Shown: positions 1 through 8,731, counted from the stretch's first letter. The stretch: 64,000 nt of DNA from Paraburkholderia largidicola (GCF_013426895.1 NZ_AP023174.1:868001-932000); one strand, 5' to 3'. The notes: generated by a model not told the origin, from the sequence alone. Made by a program: numbers and translations.

Positions 1-1
1 G

Positions 2-712
2 GGCTTTCGCGACGAAGTCGCCGATGCGTGGCTCGCTTCGTATGCGAAGTCGAATGCAGCGCCTTTGACGGTCGAGCGCTGGCTCGCTGCGCCGTGGTCG
101 CAGCCTTATCGTCACCTGTGGCTCGGTGCGGTCGATCAAGGCTACGCCGCCATCGTGATTCCACAGCGCGTGACGCCGCAAAACGTCGCCGCGTTGATCG
201 ACGCTGCGCATTCCGTCGACGGCGTCGTGTTCGTCGACAAGGCCGCGAGCGTCTCGAAACTGTTCGGCGCCTATCGCATCGACAGCGGCATCTGGCTCGC
301 GGGCGCGCTGCTGCTCGTGCTGATTCTGCTGATGGTGCGCTACACGCCGCGCGGCGGCATCGCCACGACGCTGCCTGTGCTGCTCGCCATCGGCGTGACG
401 CTCGCTGCGTTCGGCTATGCGCGCGTGCCGCTCAACCTGTTCAACTGTCTCGCGCTGATGCTCGTGCTCGGCGTCGGTGCAAACTATGCGGTATTCCTGC
501 GCGAAGGTTGCCTGCGCGACCACGCCGATCTCGGCGCGGTGTGGACGGGCGTGCTGCTGTCGGCGGCGACCACGCTGCTGTCGTTCGGCATGCTCGGCCT
601 GAGCGCGATGCCCGCACTGAAGAGTTTTGGCGCCACACTGGCGCTCGGCATTCTCGTTTCGGTGCTGCTCGCACCGATCGGCATGCCGCCTGGAAGAAGG
701 AGAGTCGCATGA
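2..712 (+). CDS. MMPL/RND-type exporter, C-terminal part (aryl-polyene cluster)
   Basis: This is the C-terminal 236 residues of a membrane protein that begins before the window. The frame is open from base 2 and ends at TGA 710-712. At least five hydrophobic segments are visible, including IWLAGALLLVLILLMV and a pair around the motif GANYAVFLREG, which resembles the membrane core of MMPL (RND superfamily) exporters. In aryl-polyene and xanthomonadin clusters such a protein is thought to move the polyene lipid to the outer membrane. Its stop codon overlaps the ATG of the next gene (ATGA), which supports translational coupling with the ketosynthase. The family assignment rests on membrane topology, the motif and the neighbours. 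Confidence 0.8.
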   Translation, partial: GFRDEVADAWLASYAKSNAAPLTVERWLAAPWSQPYRHLWLGAVDQGYAAIVIPQRVTPQNVAALIDAAHSVDGVVFVDKAASVSKLFGAYRIDSGIWLAGALLLVLILLMVRYTPRGGIATTLPVLLAIGVTLAAFGYARVPLNLFNCLALMLVLGVGANYAVFLREGCLRDHADLGAVWTGVLLSAATTLLSFGMLGLSAMPALKSFGATLALGILVSVLLAPIGMPPGRRRVA

Positions 713-1890
713 CATTGCCACCCGTTTATCTGCATGCGCTCGGCATGGTCAATGCGCTCGGCGGCGACGTCGCTTCGATCGTGCCCGCGCTCGAAGCCGC
801 GCAATCGCCCGGCATGGGATTGATGCACACGGGCATCGGCGACGCGTACGTCGGCCGCGTGTCGACGCCGCTCGACACGGCACTGCCCGCCACGCTCAAG
901 CGCTTCGATTGCCGCAACAACCGCATGCTGCTCGCGGCGCTCGAACAGATCCGCCCCGAGATCGAGGCGGCACGCGAGCGCTACGGCGCGCATCGCATCG
1001 GCGTCGTGCTCGGCACGAGCACATCGGGCATCGATGCAGCCGAGGTCGCATTCGTGCACCAGGCGCAAGCGGGCCAGTTGCCGGAAGACTTCAACTACCG
1101 GCAGATGGAGATCGGCACGGCCGCGCCGTTCGCGGCCGCTGCGCTGAATGTGCAAGGCCCAGCGTTCACGATTTCGACGGCTTGCACGTCGAGCGCTAAA
1201 GCCTTCGTGTCGGCGCGCCGTTTACTGCAACTGGGCGTGTGCGACGCGATGATGGTCGGCGGTGTCGATACGCTGTGCGAGCTGACGGTGCAGGGCTTTG
1301 CGTCGCTCGAATCGACGAGCGTGACGCGTACCAATCCGATGAGCCGCAACCGTAAAGGCATCAATGTCGGCGAGGGCGCCACCGTGTTCCTGATGACACG
1401 CGAGGAAGGCGAAGTGCGCCTTGCGGGCGCAGGCGAATCGAGCGATGCGCATCATGTGTCGGCGCCGGACCCGCAGGGCATCGGCGGCGAGCTTGCGTTG
1501 CGCGCGGCGCTGAAGGACGCGGGCGTCGAGCCGTCGGCGATTGCGTACGTGAATCTGCACGCGACGGCCACGCGCAAGAACGACGACATGGAAGCGCATC
1601 TGATGTCGCGCGTGTTCGCGCACGGCGTGCCTGCGAGCGGCACGAAGCCGTTCACGGGGCACCAGCTCGGCGCGGCGGGCGCGACGGAACTGGGCTTTGC
1701 GTGGCTCACGCTGGCGCGCGACGACGTCGCGATGCCGCGTCATCGATGGGATGGCGAAGCGGACCCGGCGTTGCCCGAACTGGATCTCGTGCAGGACGAG
1801 CGGCGCATTCCACGCGACGGCGCGCAATACGTGATGAGCAATTCGTTTGCGTTCGGCGGCAGCAACGTCAGCCTGATACTGGCGCGCTGA
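709..1890 (+). CDS. beta-ketoacyl-ACP synthase (aryl-polyene, ApeO-like)
   Basis: A 393-residue condensing enzyme of the FabF/KAS II fold. The Cys-His-His triad is intact: Cys159 in TACTSSA, His284 in NLHATAT and His318 in FTGHQLGAAGA. It should catalyse decarboxylative Claisen condensation of a malonyl-ACP extender onto the growing aryl-polyene chain in the cytoplasm. The ATG at 709 was chosen because a strong GGAAGAAGGAGAG ribosome site precedes it and it overlaps the exporter stop by ATGA. A longer in-frame opening from base 28 only reads through the exporter gene in another frame. It is the first of the KS-DH-KR-KS block, the same order as apeO-P-Q-R in enterobacterial aryl-polyene clusters. 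Confidence 0.9.
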   Translation: MTLPPVYLHALGMVNALGGDVASIVPALEAAQSPGMGLMHTGIGDAYVGRVSTPLDTALPATLKRFDCRNNRMLLAALEQIRPEIEAARERYGAHRIGVVLGTSTSGIDAAEVAFVHQAQAGQLPEDFNYRQMEIGTAAPFAAAALNVQGPAFTISTACTSSAKAFVSARRLLQLGVCDAMMVGGVDTLCELTVQGFASLESTSVTRTNPMSRNRKGINVGEGATVFLMTREEGEVRLAGAGESSDAHHVSAPDPQGIGGELALRAALKDAGVEPSAIAYVNLHATATRKNDDMEAHLMSRVFAHGVPASGTKPFTGHQLGAAGATELGFAWLTLARDDVAMPRHRWDGEADPALPELDLVQDERRIPRDGAQYVMSNSFAFGGSNVSLILAR

Positions 1891-1925
1891 ACGGGACGGA
1901 AGTACGAAGCAATAAACATAACGAC

Positions 1926-2408
1926 ATGACGGCCACACCTGAGACCAACGAAGTGTTCCCGCCCATCGACACGATTCTGCCGCATCGCGGCACGATGCTG
2001 CTCGTCGACGGCGTGAGCGCATGCGGCGACGAAGCGTTGACTGCCTACGCAGCCGTGCGCGGCGACGCATGGTATGCGGACGAAAACGGCGCGATGCCCG
2101 CGTGGATCGGCATCGAACTGATGGCGCAGGGCGTGGCCGCGCATGTCGCGCTGCTCGCGATGCGCGCAGGTGGTCGCGCGCGTCCTGGCGTGCTGCTCGG
2201 CACGCGCAGCTACAAGGCACACGTGAGCGCGTTTGTGCGCGACGCGCGGCTGACGATCAGCGTGCAGGAAGTGCTGCGCAGCGACGCCGGCCACAGCGCC
2301 TACGAATGCACGATCGATCACGACGGCGCGCGTTATGCGGACGCCGTCATCAAGGTCTATCAACCGGGCGATTTTCAGACGTTCATCGAAGGGAGTATCA
2401 GTTCATGA
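1926..2408 (+). CDS. 3-hydroxyacyl-ACP dehydratase, hotdog fold (ApeP-like)
   Basis: A 160-residue FabA/FabZ-like hotdog protein. The expected His is His20 in LPHRGTMLL, and the acidic partner is probably Glu64 in WIGIELMAQG. It would dehydrate the 3-hydroxyacyl-ACP made by the neighbouring ketoreductase and so create the conjugated double bonds of the polyene. The ATG at 1926 starts just before the conserved N-terminus; the longer in-frame opening runs back through the ketosynthase gene. It ends in an ATGA overlap with the next gene. It lies 35 bases after the ketosynthase on the same strand, so it is almost certainly co-transcribed. Confidence 0.88.
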   Translation: MTATPETNEVFPPIDTILPHRGTMLLVDGVSACGDEALTAYAAVRGDAWYADENGAMPAWIGIELMAQGVAAHVALLAMRAGGRARPGVLLGTRSYKAHVSAFVRDARLTISVQEVLRSDAGHSAYECTIDHDGARYADAVIKVYQPGDFQTFIEGSISS

Positions 2409-3130
2409 GCCGGCGAGTACTGGTTACGGGCGCCAGCCGCGGCATCGGCCGCGCGATTGCATATCAACTGGCTGCGGACGGTTTTGCGGTGTCCGTGCAT
2501 TGCCGCACGGGCCGCACGGAAGCCGAGGCCGTCACGGCGGGCATCGCCGCGCAAGGCGGCTCGGCGCGCGTGCTGCAGTTCGACGTGCGCGAGCGCGCCG
2601 TGTGCCGCGAAGTGCTCGAAGCGGATGTCGCTGCGCACGGCCCGTATTACGGCATCGTATGCAGCGCGGGCGTGACGCGCGACGCAGCCTTTCCCGCGCT
2701 CACCGACGAAGACTGGGACGTCGTGATCGAAACGGGTCTCGACGCGTTCTATAACGTGGTGCATCCGCTGACGATGCCGATGGTCCGCGCGAAGAAGGGC
2801 GGCCGCATCGTGACGATCGCGTCGGTGTCGGGCGTGATCGGCAACCGCGGGCAGGTCAACTACAGCGCGGCAAAGGCGGGGCTGATCGGCGCGACGAAGG
2901 CGCTCGCCGTCGAACTCGCGTCGCGCAACATCACGGTCAACTGCGTGGCGCCTGGCCTGATCGAAACGGGCATGCTCGACGACATGCCGCTCGAACACGC
3001 ATTGAAGACCGTGCCGATGAACCGTGTCGGTCAACCGGCAGAAGTCGCGGCGGTGGTCAGCTTCCTGATGTCGGATGCGGCCTCGTACGTGACGCGCCAG
3101 GTGATCGGCGTCAATGGCGGGATGATCTGA
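2405..3130 (+). CDS. 3-oxoacyl-ACP reductase, SDR family (ApeQ/FabG-like)
   Basis: A 241-residue short-chain dehydrogenase/reductase. The N-terminal Rossmann motif TGASRGIGRAI and the catalytic Ser140, Tyr153 and Lys157 (in NYSAAKAG) are all present. It should reduce 3-oxoacyl-ACP to 3-hydroxyacyl-ACP with NADPH in the polyene elongation cycle. It overlaps the dehydratase by ATGA at its start, and its TGA shares one base (3130) with the ATG of the following ketosynthase. That spacing points to a single translationally coupled unit. A housekeeping FabG role is unlikely in this context. Confidence 0.92.
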   Translation: MSRRVLVTGASRGIGRAIAYQLAADGFAVSVHCRTGRTEAEAVTAGIAAQGGSARVLQFDVRERAVCREVLEADVAAHGPYYGIVCSAGVTRDAAFPALTDEDWDVVIETGLDAFYNVVHPLTMPMVRAKKGGRIVTIASVSGVIGNRGQVNYSAAKAGLIGATKALAVELASRNITVNCVAPGLIETGMLDDMPLEHALKTVPMNRVGQPAEVAAVVSFLMSDAASYVTRQVIGVNGGMI

Positions 3131-4356
3131 TGAAGCGCGTCGTCATTACGGGCATGGGCGGCGTCACGGCGCTGGGCAGCCGCTGGGACGAAATCGAAGC
3201 CGCGTTGAAAGCGGGCCGCAACGCGATACGGCGCATGCCGGAGTGGGACTACTTCGAGTCGCTGCATACGCGCCTCGCAGCGCCGCTGCCCGGGTTCGAT
3301 CAACCCGCCGACTGGCCGCGCAAGAAGACGCGTTCGATGGGCGCAGTGTCGATGTACGCGGTGCGCGCGAGCGAACTGGCGCTCGCCGACGCAGGCCTCG
3401 CCAACGATGAATCGATCAAGGACGGCCGTATGGGCGTCGCGTATGGTTCGTCGTCGGGTTCCGTCGAACCGATCCGCGCATTCGGCACGATGCTCGAAAC
3501 GGGTTCGATGGCCAATGTCACGTCGAACAGCTACGTGCAGATGATGCCGCACACGACGGCCGTCAACGTAAGCCTGTTCTGGGACCTGAAAGGGCGCATC
3601 GTGCCGACCTCGTCGGCGTGCGCGTCGGGCAGCCAGGCGATCGGCTATGCCTATGAAGCGATCGCGACAGGCAAGCAGACGCTGATGCTCGCGGGCGGCG
3701 GGGAAGAGCTGTCGGGGCCCGCTGTCGCCGTGTTCGACACGCTGTACGCGACCAGCACGCGCAACGACGAGCCGCATCTGACGCCGCGTCCGTTCGACGC
3801 GAAGCGCGACGGTCTGGTGGTGGGCGAGGGCGCGGCCACCCTCGTGCTCGAAGAATACGAACATGCGAAGGCGCGTGGCGCGACGATTCATGCGGAGATC
3901 GTCGGCTTCGGCTGCAATTCGGACGGCGCGCACATGACGCAGCCGACGGCCGCCACGATGGCGCGAGCGATGCAGCTCGCGCTGGAAGACGCGAAGCTCG
4001 ACCCGAGCGCGATTGCGTATGTGAACGCGCACGGCACGTCGACGGATCGCGGCGACATCGCGGAAAGCCAGGCGACGGCGCAAACCTTCGGCGAGCGCAT
4101 GCCGATTTCATCGCTGAAGAGCTACGTCGGCCATACGCTCGGCGCATGCGGCGCGCTCGAAGCGTGGTGGACCATCGAGATGATGAAGCGCAACTGGTAC
4201 GCGCCGACGCTCAATCTCACCGAAGTCGATCCTGCTTGCGCGTCGCTCGATTACATCATGGGCGAAGCACGCAGCATCGACGCCGACTATGTGATGAGCA
4301 ACAACTTCGCGTTCGGCGGCATCAATACGTCGCTGATTTTCGGGCGCGTTCGATGA
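3130..4356 (+). CDS. beta-ketoacyl-ACP synthase (aryl-polyene, ApeR-like)
   Basis: A 408-residue FabF-like condensing enzyme with an intact triad: Cys164 in SACASGSQ, His301 in NAHGTSTDRGD and His335 in YVGHTLGACGA. It is the second ketosynthase of the cluster. In characterised aryl-polyene systems, ketosynthases of this family act as heterodimers or as separate chain initiation and elongation enzymes; which role applies here cannot be read from sequence alone. The start shares one base with the reductase stop, and the end overlaps the next ketosynthase by ATGA. The C-terminus VMSNNFAFGGINTSLIF is typical of the family. Confidence 0.92.
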   Translation: MKRVVITGMGGVTALGSRWDEIEAALKAGRNAIRRMPEWDYFESLHTRLAAPLPGFDQPADWPRKKTRSMGAVSMYAVRASELALADAGLANDESIKDGRMGVAYGSSSGSVEPIRAFGTMLETGSMANVTSNSYVQMMPHTTAVNVSLFWDLKGRIVPTSSACASGSQAIGYAYEAIATGKQTLMLAGGGEELSGPAVAVFDTLYATSTRNDEPHLTPRPFDAKRDGLVVGEGAATLVLEEYEHAKARGATIHAEIVGFGCNSDGAHMTQPTAATMARAMQLALEDAKLDPSAIAYVNAHGTSTDRGDIAESQATAQTFGERMPISSLKSYVGHTLGACGALEAWWTIEMMKRNWYAPTLNLTEVDPACASLDYIMGEARSIDADYVMSNNFAFGGINTSLIFGRVR

Positions 4357-5585
4357 GCCGTAGCCGTTCGCAAGGCTTGCAGCGTGTCGTCGTCACGGGC
4401 ATGGGCATCGTGTCGTGCATCGGCAATACGCTCGACGACGTGAGCGCCGCGTTGCGCGAAGGGCGTAGCGGCATCACGCGTGTCGATGCGTGGCGCAAGC
4501 GCGGATTCGGCACGCAGGTGGCGGGCGTGGCGTCGGTGGCGGGCGAGCCGCCGTTCGAACGCAAGCTCGAACGCTTCATGGGCGACACCGCGCGCTTCGC
4601 CTGTCACGCGGCGCGCAAGGCGATCGACGATGCGGGCCTCGATCTCGCGTCGCTGCGCGCGCCTGATGTCGGCGCCGTGATCGGCTCGGGCGTGGGCACG
4701 ATGTCGGCGTACGACGACGCAATGACGGTAGCGAATGTGCGCGGCGTCGAGAAAACGCCGCCTTATACGGTGCCGCAGGCGATGAGCAGCACGGCGTCGG
4801 CGAATGTTGCGCAGGTGTTCGGCATCGAGGGCGTCACGTATTCGCCGTCGTCGGCTTGCACGACGTCGGCGCTCGCAATCGGCCAGGCAATGCAGCTGAT
4901 TCAGACCGGGCGTCAACAGGTCGTGCTCGCGGGCGGCAGCGAATGCCTGCACGACAACATGACGCTGATGTTCGACGCGATGCATGCATTGTCGCGCCAT
5001 TTCAACGACACGCCCGCGCGCGCCTCGCGTCCGTACGATACCGCGCGCGACGGCTTCGTGATCGCGTCGGGCGGCGGCGTGCTCGTGCTCGAAGCGCTCG
5101 ACCATGCGCTTGAGCGCGGCGCGCGCATTTATGCGGAGCTGACGGGCTTTGGCCATAGCACCGACGGCGCGGGCATGGTGACGCCGCACGCGCAGGGCAT
5201 CGCGCGCGCGATGCAGGCAGCGCTGGACGATGCAGGCACGCGCCCGGACTACGTGAACGCGCATGCGCCGTCGACGCCGCTTGGCGATATCGAAGAACTG
5301 CGTGCGTTGCAAGCCGTGTTCGGCAGCGACATGCCGCCGTTTTCATCGACGAAGGGTTTGACGGGGCATCCGCTCGGCGCATGCGGCGCGCACGAAGCGA
5401 TCTACACGCTGCTGATGATGCGCGACGCTTTTATCGCGGGGACCACGGGCATCGAGCATCTCGAACCGCTCGCGCAGTCGATGCCGCTCGTGCAGGCGAC
5501 GCGCGAAGCGCACATCGATAGCGCGTTGTCGGTGTCGTTCGGCTTTGGTGGCAGTTGCGCGAGCCTGATGTTTGCAAGGATGTGA
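4353..5585 (+). CDS. beta-ketoacyl-ACP synthase, third copy in cluster
   Basis: A 410-residue condensing enzyme with Cys169 in SACTTSALA, His304 in NAHAPSTPLGD and His339 in LTGHPLGACGA, so the full catalytic set is retained. The ATG at 4353 overlaps the previous stop by ATGA; the longer in-frame opening lies inside the previous gene. Aryl-polyene clusters usually include a further ketosynthase (ApeC-like, chain-length-factor-like) beside the O and R enzymes. That role is inferred, but the intact Cys argues against a purely structural chain-length factor. It is the last gene of the tightly coupled biosynthetic block. Confidence 0.9.
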   Translation: MSRSRSQGLQRVVVTGMGIVSCIGNTLDDVSAALREGRSGITRVDAWRKRGFGTQVAGVASVAGEPPFERKLERFMGDTARFACHAARKAIDDAGLDLASLRAPDVGAVIGSGVGTMSAYDDAMTVANVRGVEKTPPYTVPQAMSSTASANVAQVFGIEGVTYSPSSACTTSALAIGQAMQLIQTGRQQVVLAGGSECLHDNMTLMFDAMHALSRHFNDTPARASRPYDTARDGFVIASGGGVLVLEALDHALERGARIYAELTGFGHSTDGAGMVTPHAQGIARAMQAALDDAGTRPDYVNAHAPSTPLGDIEELRALQAVFGSDMPPFSSTKGLTGHPLGACGAHEAIYTLLMMRDAFIAGTTGIEHLEPLAQSMPLVQATREAHIDSALSVSFGFGGSCASLMFARM

Positions 5586-5665
5586 CCGCCGCCTGTCGGG
5601 CTCAATCACAGGTAAACAGCAGTAGCAGTACGCAAAATAAACGACGAAAAAGGGAAGTCGACACA

Positions 5666-6094
5666 ATGAAAACGAAAATCGCACTGGGGCTGGTGGCCGC
5701 TGTTGTCCTGACGCAGGCCGGTTGCACGACCAAGATCAAATCGCTGCCGATGCCGGCGGCAGTCAAGACGCAGAACGGGCAAGATGTTGCGCTCTACTTC
5801 GGCGAGCAGACGCATGCGCCCGTCAAGCAGTCGTACGGCAACAAGGAATTCGCCGTACGCGTGCTGCGCAAGGTGGAAAACAGCCCGGAGGCCAACTGCA
5901 GTATCGCGCTGGAGAAGGCAGTGCAGGAATTGCGCGACTATGCGCGCGCGCAGCACGCGAACGCCGTCGTCGACATCAGGACGCGCTTTCAGCATAACGA
6001 ATCGGCTTCTTCGACCGAGTTCACTTGCGGTGCCAGCCTGAATGGATCGACACTCGCCGTGCGCGGCGATGTCGTGACGCTCGAAACGCAATAA
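5666..6094 (+). CDS. exported small protein, probable lipoprotein, paralogue of the next gene
   Basis: A 142-residue protein starting MKTKIALGLVAAVVL and followed by LTQAGC, a plausible though imperfect lipobox, so it is probably lipid-anchored in the envelope. After the leader it shares a clear pattern with the next protein: LYFG-Q-H then SYG, a central Ala-rich helix, and a C-terminal STEFTCGA motif with GDVVTL near the end. I do not assign a molecular function. It lies 80 bases after the last ketosynthase, so it probably belongs to the pigment operon and may assist envelope assembly. The start was chosen for the signal sequence; the longer opening overlaps the ketosynthase end. Confidence 0.75.
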   Translation: MKTKIALGLVAAVVLTQAGCTTKIKSLPMPAAVKTQNGQDVALYFGEQTHAPVKQSYGNKEFAVRVLRKVENSPEANCSIALEKAVQELRDYARAQHANAVVDIRTRFQHNESASSTEFTCGASLNGSTLAVRGDVVTLETQ

Positions 6095-6120
6095 CAACGC
6101 CAACCACGAGGGGAATCACC

Positions 6121-6552
6121 ATGAAGCGTCACCTGATTTGCGCAGCTGTCTTCGCATGCCTTGCCTCGCACGCGTTCGCCCGCGACAGTGTCGAGACCTA
6201 TCCTGTTGCCAATGCGCTCGCTAGCGAGCCGGGCAAAGTCGGCGACGATATCCCGCTGTATTTTGCGGGGCAGAAGCATCCGATGGTCGTGAAGAGCTAC
6301 GGCGAGTTCGCGACGAACAAGAAGACCAACGCATTCGGCAAGAGTGACGAGACGGCGTGCCAGCACGTTTTCCTGTCGGCCGTGATCGAGCTTCAGGATC
6401 GCGCGCGCAAGGAGGGCGGCAATGCCGTCATCAACATCAAGAGCAATTACAAGAACGAAGTGCGCGAGAGCGCAACGGAGTTCACCTGCGGTGCGGGCGC
6501 GGTGATTGCTGGTGTCGCGTTGAAGGGCGATGTGGTGACGCTGAAGAAGTAA
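6121..6552 (+). CDS. exported small protein, paralogue of the preceding gene
   Basis: A 143-residue protein with a classical signal peptide (MKRHLICAAVFACLASHAFA, cleaved before RDSVETY). It aligns by eye with the preceding protein: IPLYFAGQKHP against VALYFGEQTHA, a shared VKxSYG, GNAVINIKSNY against ANAVVDIRTRF, and SATEFTCGAG against SSTEFTCGAS. The conserved Cys pair (one near TACQHVF, one in FTCGAG) could form a disulfide in the periplasm. It lies 26 bases after its neighbour with an AGGGG ribosome site. Tandem duplication is the simplest explanation; function is unknown. Confidence 0.75.
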   Translation: MKRHLICAAVFACLASHAFARDSVETYPVANALASEPGKVGDDIPLYFAGQKHPMVVKSYGEFATNKKTNAFGKSDETACQHVFLSAVIELQDRARKEGGNAVINIKSNYKNEVRESATEFTCGAGAVIAGVALKGDVVTLKK

Positions 6553-6609
6553 CGGCTTTGTGCCTGGGGCGGCTGCAGCGCTTACCTGCGATGCAGCCTC
6601 GCGGCACCA

Positions 6610-7422
6610 TCAATCTGTCTTGACGGCGGCGACATTGACGAGCGTTTCGCGGCGCTTTCCGGGCTTCGGCGTATAGATGTGCAGACGTTCGAGCAGGCCG
6701 AAGTCTTTTGCGCGGCTCCACCACAAATACGGCAGCGAGACGTTGTGCGCGCCGAATGTGAAGCCACCGCGTCGGATCATGTCGAGATAGCCGTCCGCGC
6801 TTTTTTGCACGTGCATGGGGTGACGGAACAGCAGGCGGATCACCCACGACCGGATGTAAGCATCCGTCGATTCAGCGAACAGCAGCACGCCGCCCGGCTT
6901 CAGCACACGGCGAAACTCGGCGAGCGCGCGTTCCTGCTCGACGAGGTGGTGAAAGGTTTGATGGCAGAACACGATGTCGGCGCTTGCATCGGGCAGCGGC
7001 ATGTTTGCGCAGTCGCCGTGCAGCACGTCGATTGCGGTTGCGCGCGTGTCGGCGTGCTGGCCGCACACTTGAGCGGACTGTTTGGCGAGTGCGAGCGACG
7101 GCTCATGAAAATCGATGCCGATGATGCGTTGCGGCTTGAACGTTTGCGCGAGCAGCCGGAACGAAATGCCCTGTCCGCAGCCGACGTCGACGATCACGGG
7201 TGCGGCGGGCAGCGGCGTATCGATCAGGCGGTGGAGGTCGTTGATCGCGACGCGCAGCACGTGATGTTCCCAGGTATAAGTACGCAGGAACCAGACGCCG
7301 AAGGCTGTCTCGGGCACGAACGGTACGCTGTCCGTCACGCTGGATGATTCGGTGGACTGCACGTTTTTCCCCGGTCGGAAATGGTCTTTGGATGGTTTTT
7401 GATCTTGATGATTGTGCGACAT
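6610..7422 (-). CDS. class I SAM-dependent methyltransferase
   Basis: A 270-residue methyltransferase of the UbiE/MenG-like class I fold. SAM-binding motif I is VIVDVGCGQG (about residues 76-85), followed by the acidic strand end IIGIDFHE and the post-II region ADIVFCHQTFHH and LKPGGVLLFAEST. The start MSHNHQ (7422) was chosen because an upstream extension would read into the divergent flavoprotein gene. Aryl-polyene head groups are often methylated, so methylation of the aryl ring or of a precursor is a reasonable inference. It is divergent from the flavoprotein at 7484, with 61 bases between the starts. Confidence 0.82.
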   Translation of the reverse strand: MSHNHQDQKPSKDHFRPGKNVQSTESSSVTDSVPFVPETAFGVWFLRTYTWEHHVLRVAINDLHRLIDTPLPAAPVIVDVGCGQGISFRLLAQTFKPQRIIGIDFHEPSLALAKQSAQVCGQHADTRATAIDVLHGDCANMPLPDASADIVFCHQTFHHLVEQERALAEFRRVLKPGGVLLFAESTDAYIRSWVIRLLFRHPMHVQKSADGYLDMIRRGGFTFGAHNVSLPYLWWSRAKDFGLLERLHIYTPKPGKRRETLVNVAAVKTD

Positions 7423-7483
7423 TGTAATCGCTGGTAAGGATGGAAAGCGTTGCGCGCGCAATACGCTATGTGAAGGAAGATCA

Positions 7484-8731
7484 ATGAATATGGATTCGTC
7501 GATGAATACGTCAGTGGACGTAGCGATCATCGGAGCGGGACCGTCGGGCGCTGTCGCTGCGGCGCTGCTGCGCAAGGCGGGACGTTCCGTCCTTGTACTC
7601 GAGCGCCAGCATTTTCCGCGTTTCTCGATTGGCGAAAGCCTGTTGCCGCAGAGCATGGCGTACCTCGAAGAGGCGGGCATGTTGCAGGCGGTAGTCGAAG
7701 CGGGCTTTCAGTACAAGAACGGTGCGCATTTTGTCTATCGTGACCACGCGTGCGCGTACGACTTTCGCGACAAGCATTCGGCTGGCTGGGGCACGACGTA
7801 TCAGGTCGATCGCGCGACGTTCGACGATCTGCTGATTCGCTGCGCGGCGCAGCAGGGTGCCAACGTGCGCTTCGGCCACACGGTGAACGCGATGAAGACG
7901 GGCGATGCGCCCGTGCTCGATGTATCCGACGAAGCGGGCAACGCTTACCAGGTGCAAGCGCGTTTCGTGCTCGACGCGAGCGGATTTGGTCGCGTGCTGC
8001 CGCGTTTGTTGAATCTCGAAGCGCCGACGCGTATGCCGACGCGTGCGGCCATCTTCACGCACGTGCGCGACGGGATTCCTGTCGATGCGCATGATCGCAA
8101 CAAGATCACGGTAGCTGTGCATCCCGAGCATCGCGATGTGTGGTACTGGATGATTCCGTTGGCGAACGGGCGCTCGTCGGTGGGATGTGTCGCGGAGGCT
8201 GCGTTTCTCGATGTGCCCGAGGCTGAGCGTGAGGCGAAGCTACGCGCGCTGATCCAGAGCGAGCCGACGCTGAACCGCCTGATCGGCAACGCGCCATTTT
8301 TGATGCCTGTGCGGCATATTGGCGGGTACTCGGCGAATGTCGAGCGGCTGCATGGCCCTGGGTTTGCGTTGCTCGGGAATGCGGGTGAGTTTCTCGATCC
8401 CGTGTTTTCGTCGGGCGTGACGATTGCGCTGCGTTCCGCGCATCTGGCCGTCAAGACGCTGGAGCGCCAATTCGACGGGGAAACGGTCGACTGGCAGAGC
8501 GCTTACGATGTCCCGCTGAGAAAGGGCATCGACACGTTCCGTGCGTTCGTCGAACGCTGGTACACGGGCGAGTTGCAGGACATCATCTTCTATCCGCAAC
8601 AGACGCCCGGAATCCGCCGGATGATTAGCGCCGTGCTGGCCGGTTATGCGTGGGACGAAACCAATCCGTATGTGGCGGACCCGGTCCGCAGGCTAAATAC
8701 CCTCCATGAAGCGATTCGCGCGCAGCACTAG
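7484..8731 (+). CDS. FAD-dependent oxidoreductase, flavin halogenase-like family
   Basis: A 415-residue flavoprotein. The FAD dinucleotide motif GAGPSG sits at about residues 17-22, then RFSIGESLLP, and the second FAD signature is LGNAGEFLDPVFSSG. It has a WYWMIP stretch at about residues 220-225, matching the WxWxIP signature of flavin-dependent halogenases, which also share IGESLLP-type motifs with the geranylgeranyl reductase branch. Xanthomonadin and aryl-polyene clusters often carry such an enzyme. Whether it halogenates, hydroxylates or desaturates cannot be decided here. The ATG at 7484 has a GAAGGAAG ribosome site and gives a normal N-terminus; the in-frame opening at 7412 would overlap the divergent methyltransferase. 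Confidence 0.8.
   Translation: MNMDSSMNTSVDVAIIGAGPSGAVAAALLRKAGRSVLVLERQHFPRFSIGESLLPQSMAYLEEAGMLQAVVEAGFQYKNGAHFVYRDHACAYDFRDKHSAGWGTTYQVDRATFDDLLIRCAAQQGANVRFGHTVNAMKTGDAPVLDVSDEAGNAYQVQARFVLDASGFGRVLPRLLNLEAPTRMPTRAAIFTHVRDGIPVDAHDRNKITVAVHPEHRDVWYWMIPLANGRSSVGCVAEAAFLDVPEAEREAKLRALIQSEPTLNRLIGNAPFLMPVRHIGGYSANVERLHGPGFALLGNAGEFLDPVFSSGVTIALRSAHLAVKTLERQFDGETVDWQSAYDVPLRKGIDTFRAFVERWYTGELQDIIFYPQQTPGIRRMISAVLAGYAWDETNPYVADPVRRLNTLHEAIRAQH

Noticed and set aside
2..712. Treating the first reading frame as a complete 215-residue gene starting at TTG 65
   Set aside because: The frame is open to the window edge, and the family protein is much longer, so it is a truncated view of a larger gene.
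1222..2220. Long minus-strand reading frame of 332 codons over the ketosynthase and dehydratase genes
   Set aside because: The translation is Arg/Ala-rich with no motif. It is a mirror of high GC content at the third codon position of the real plus-strand genes.
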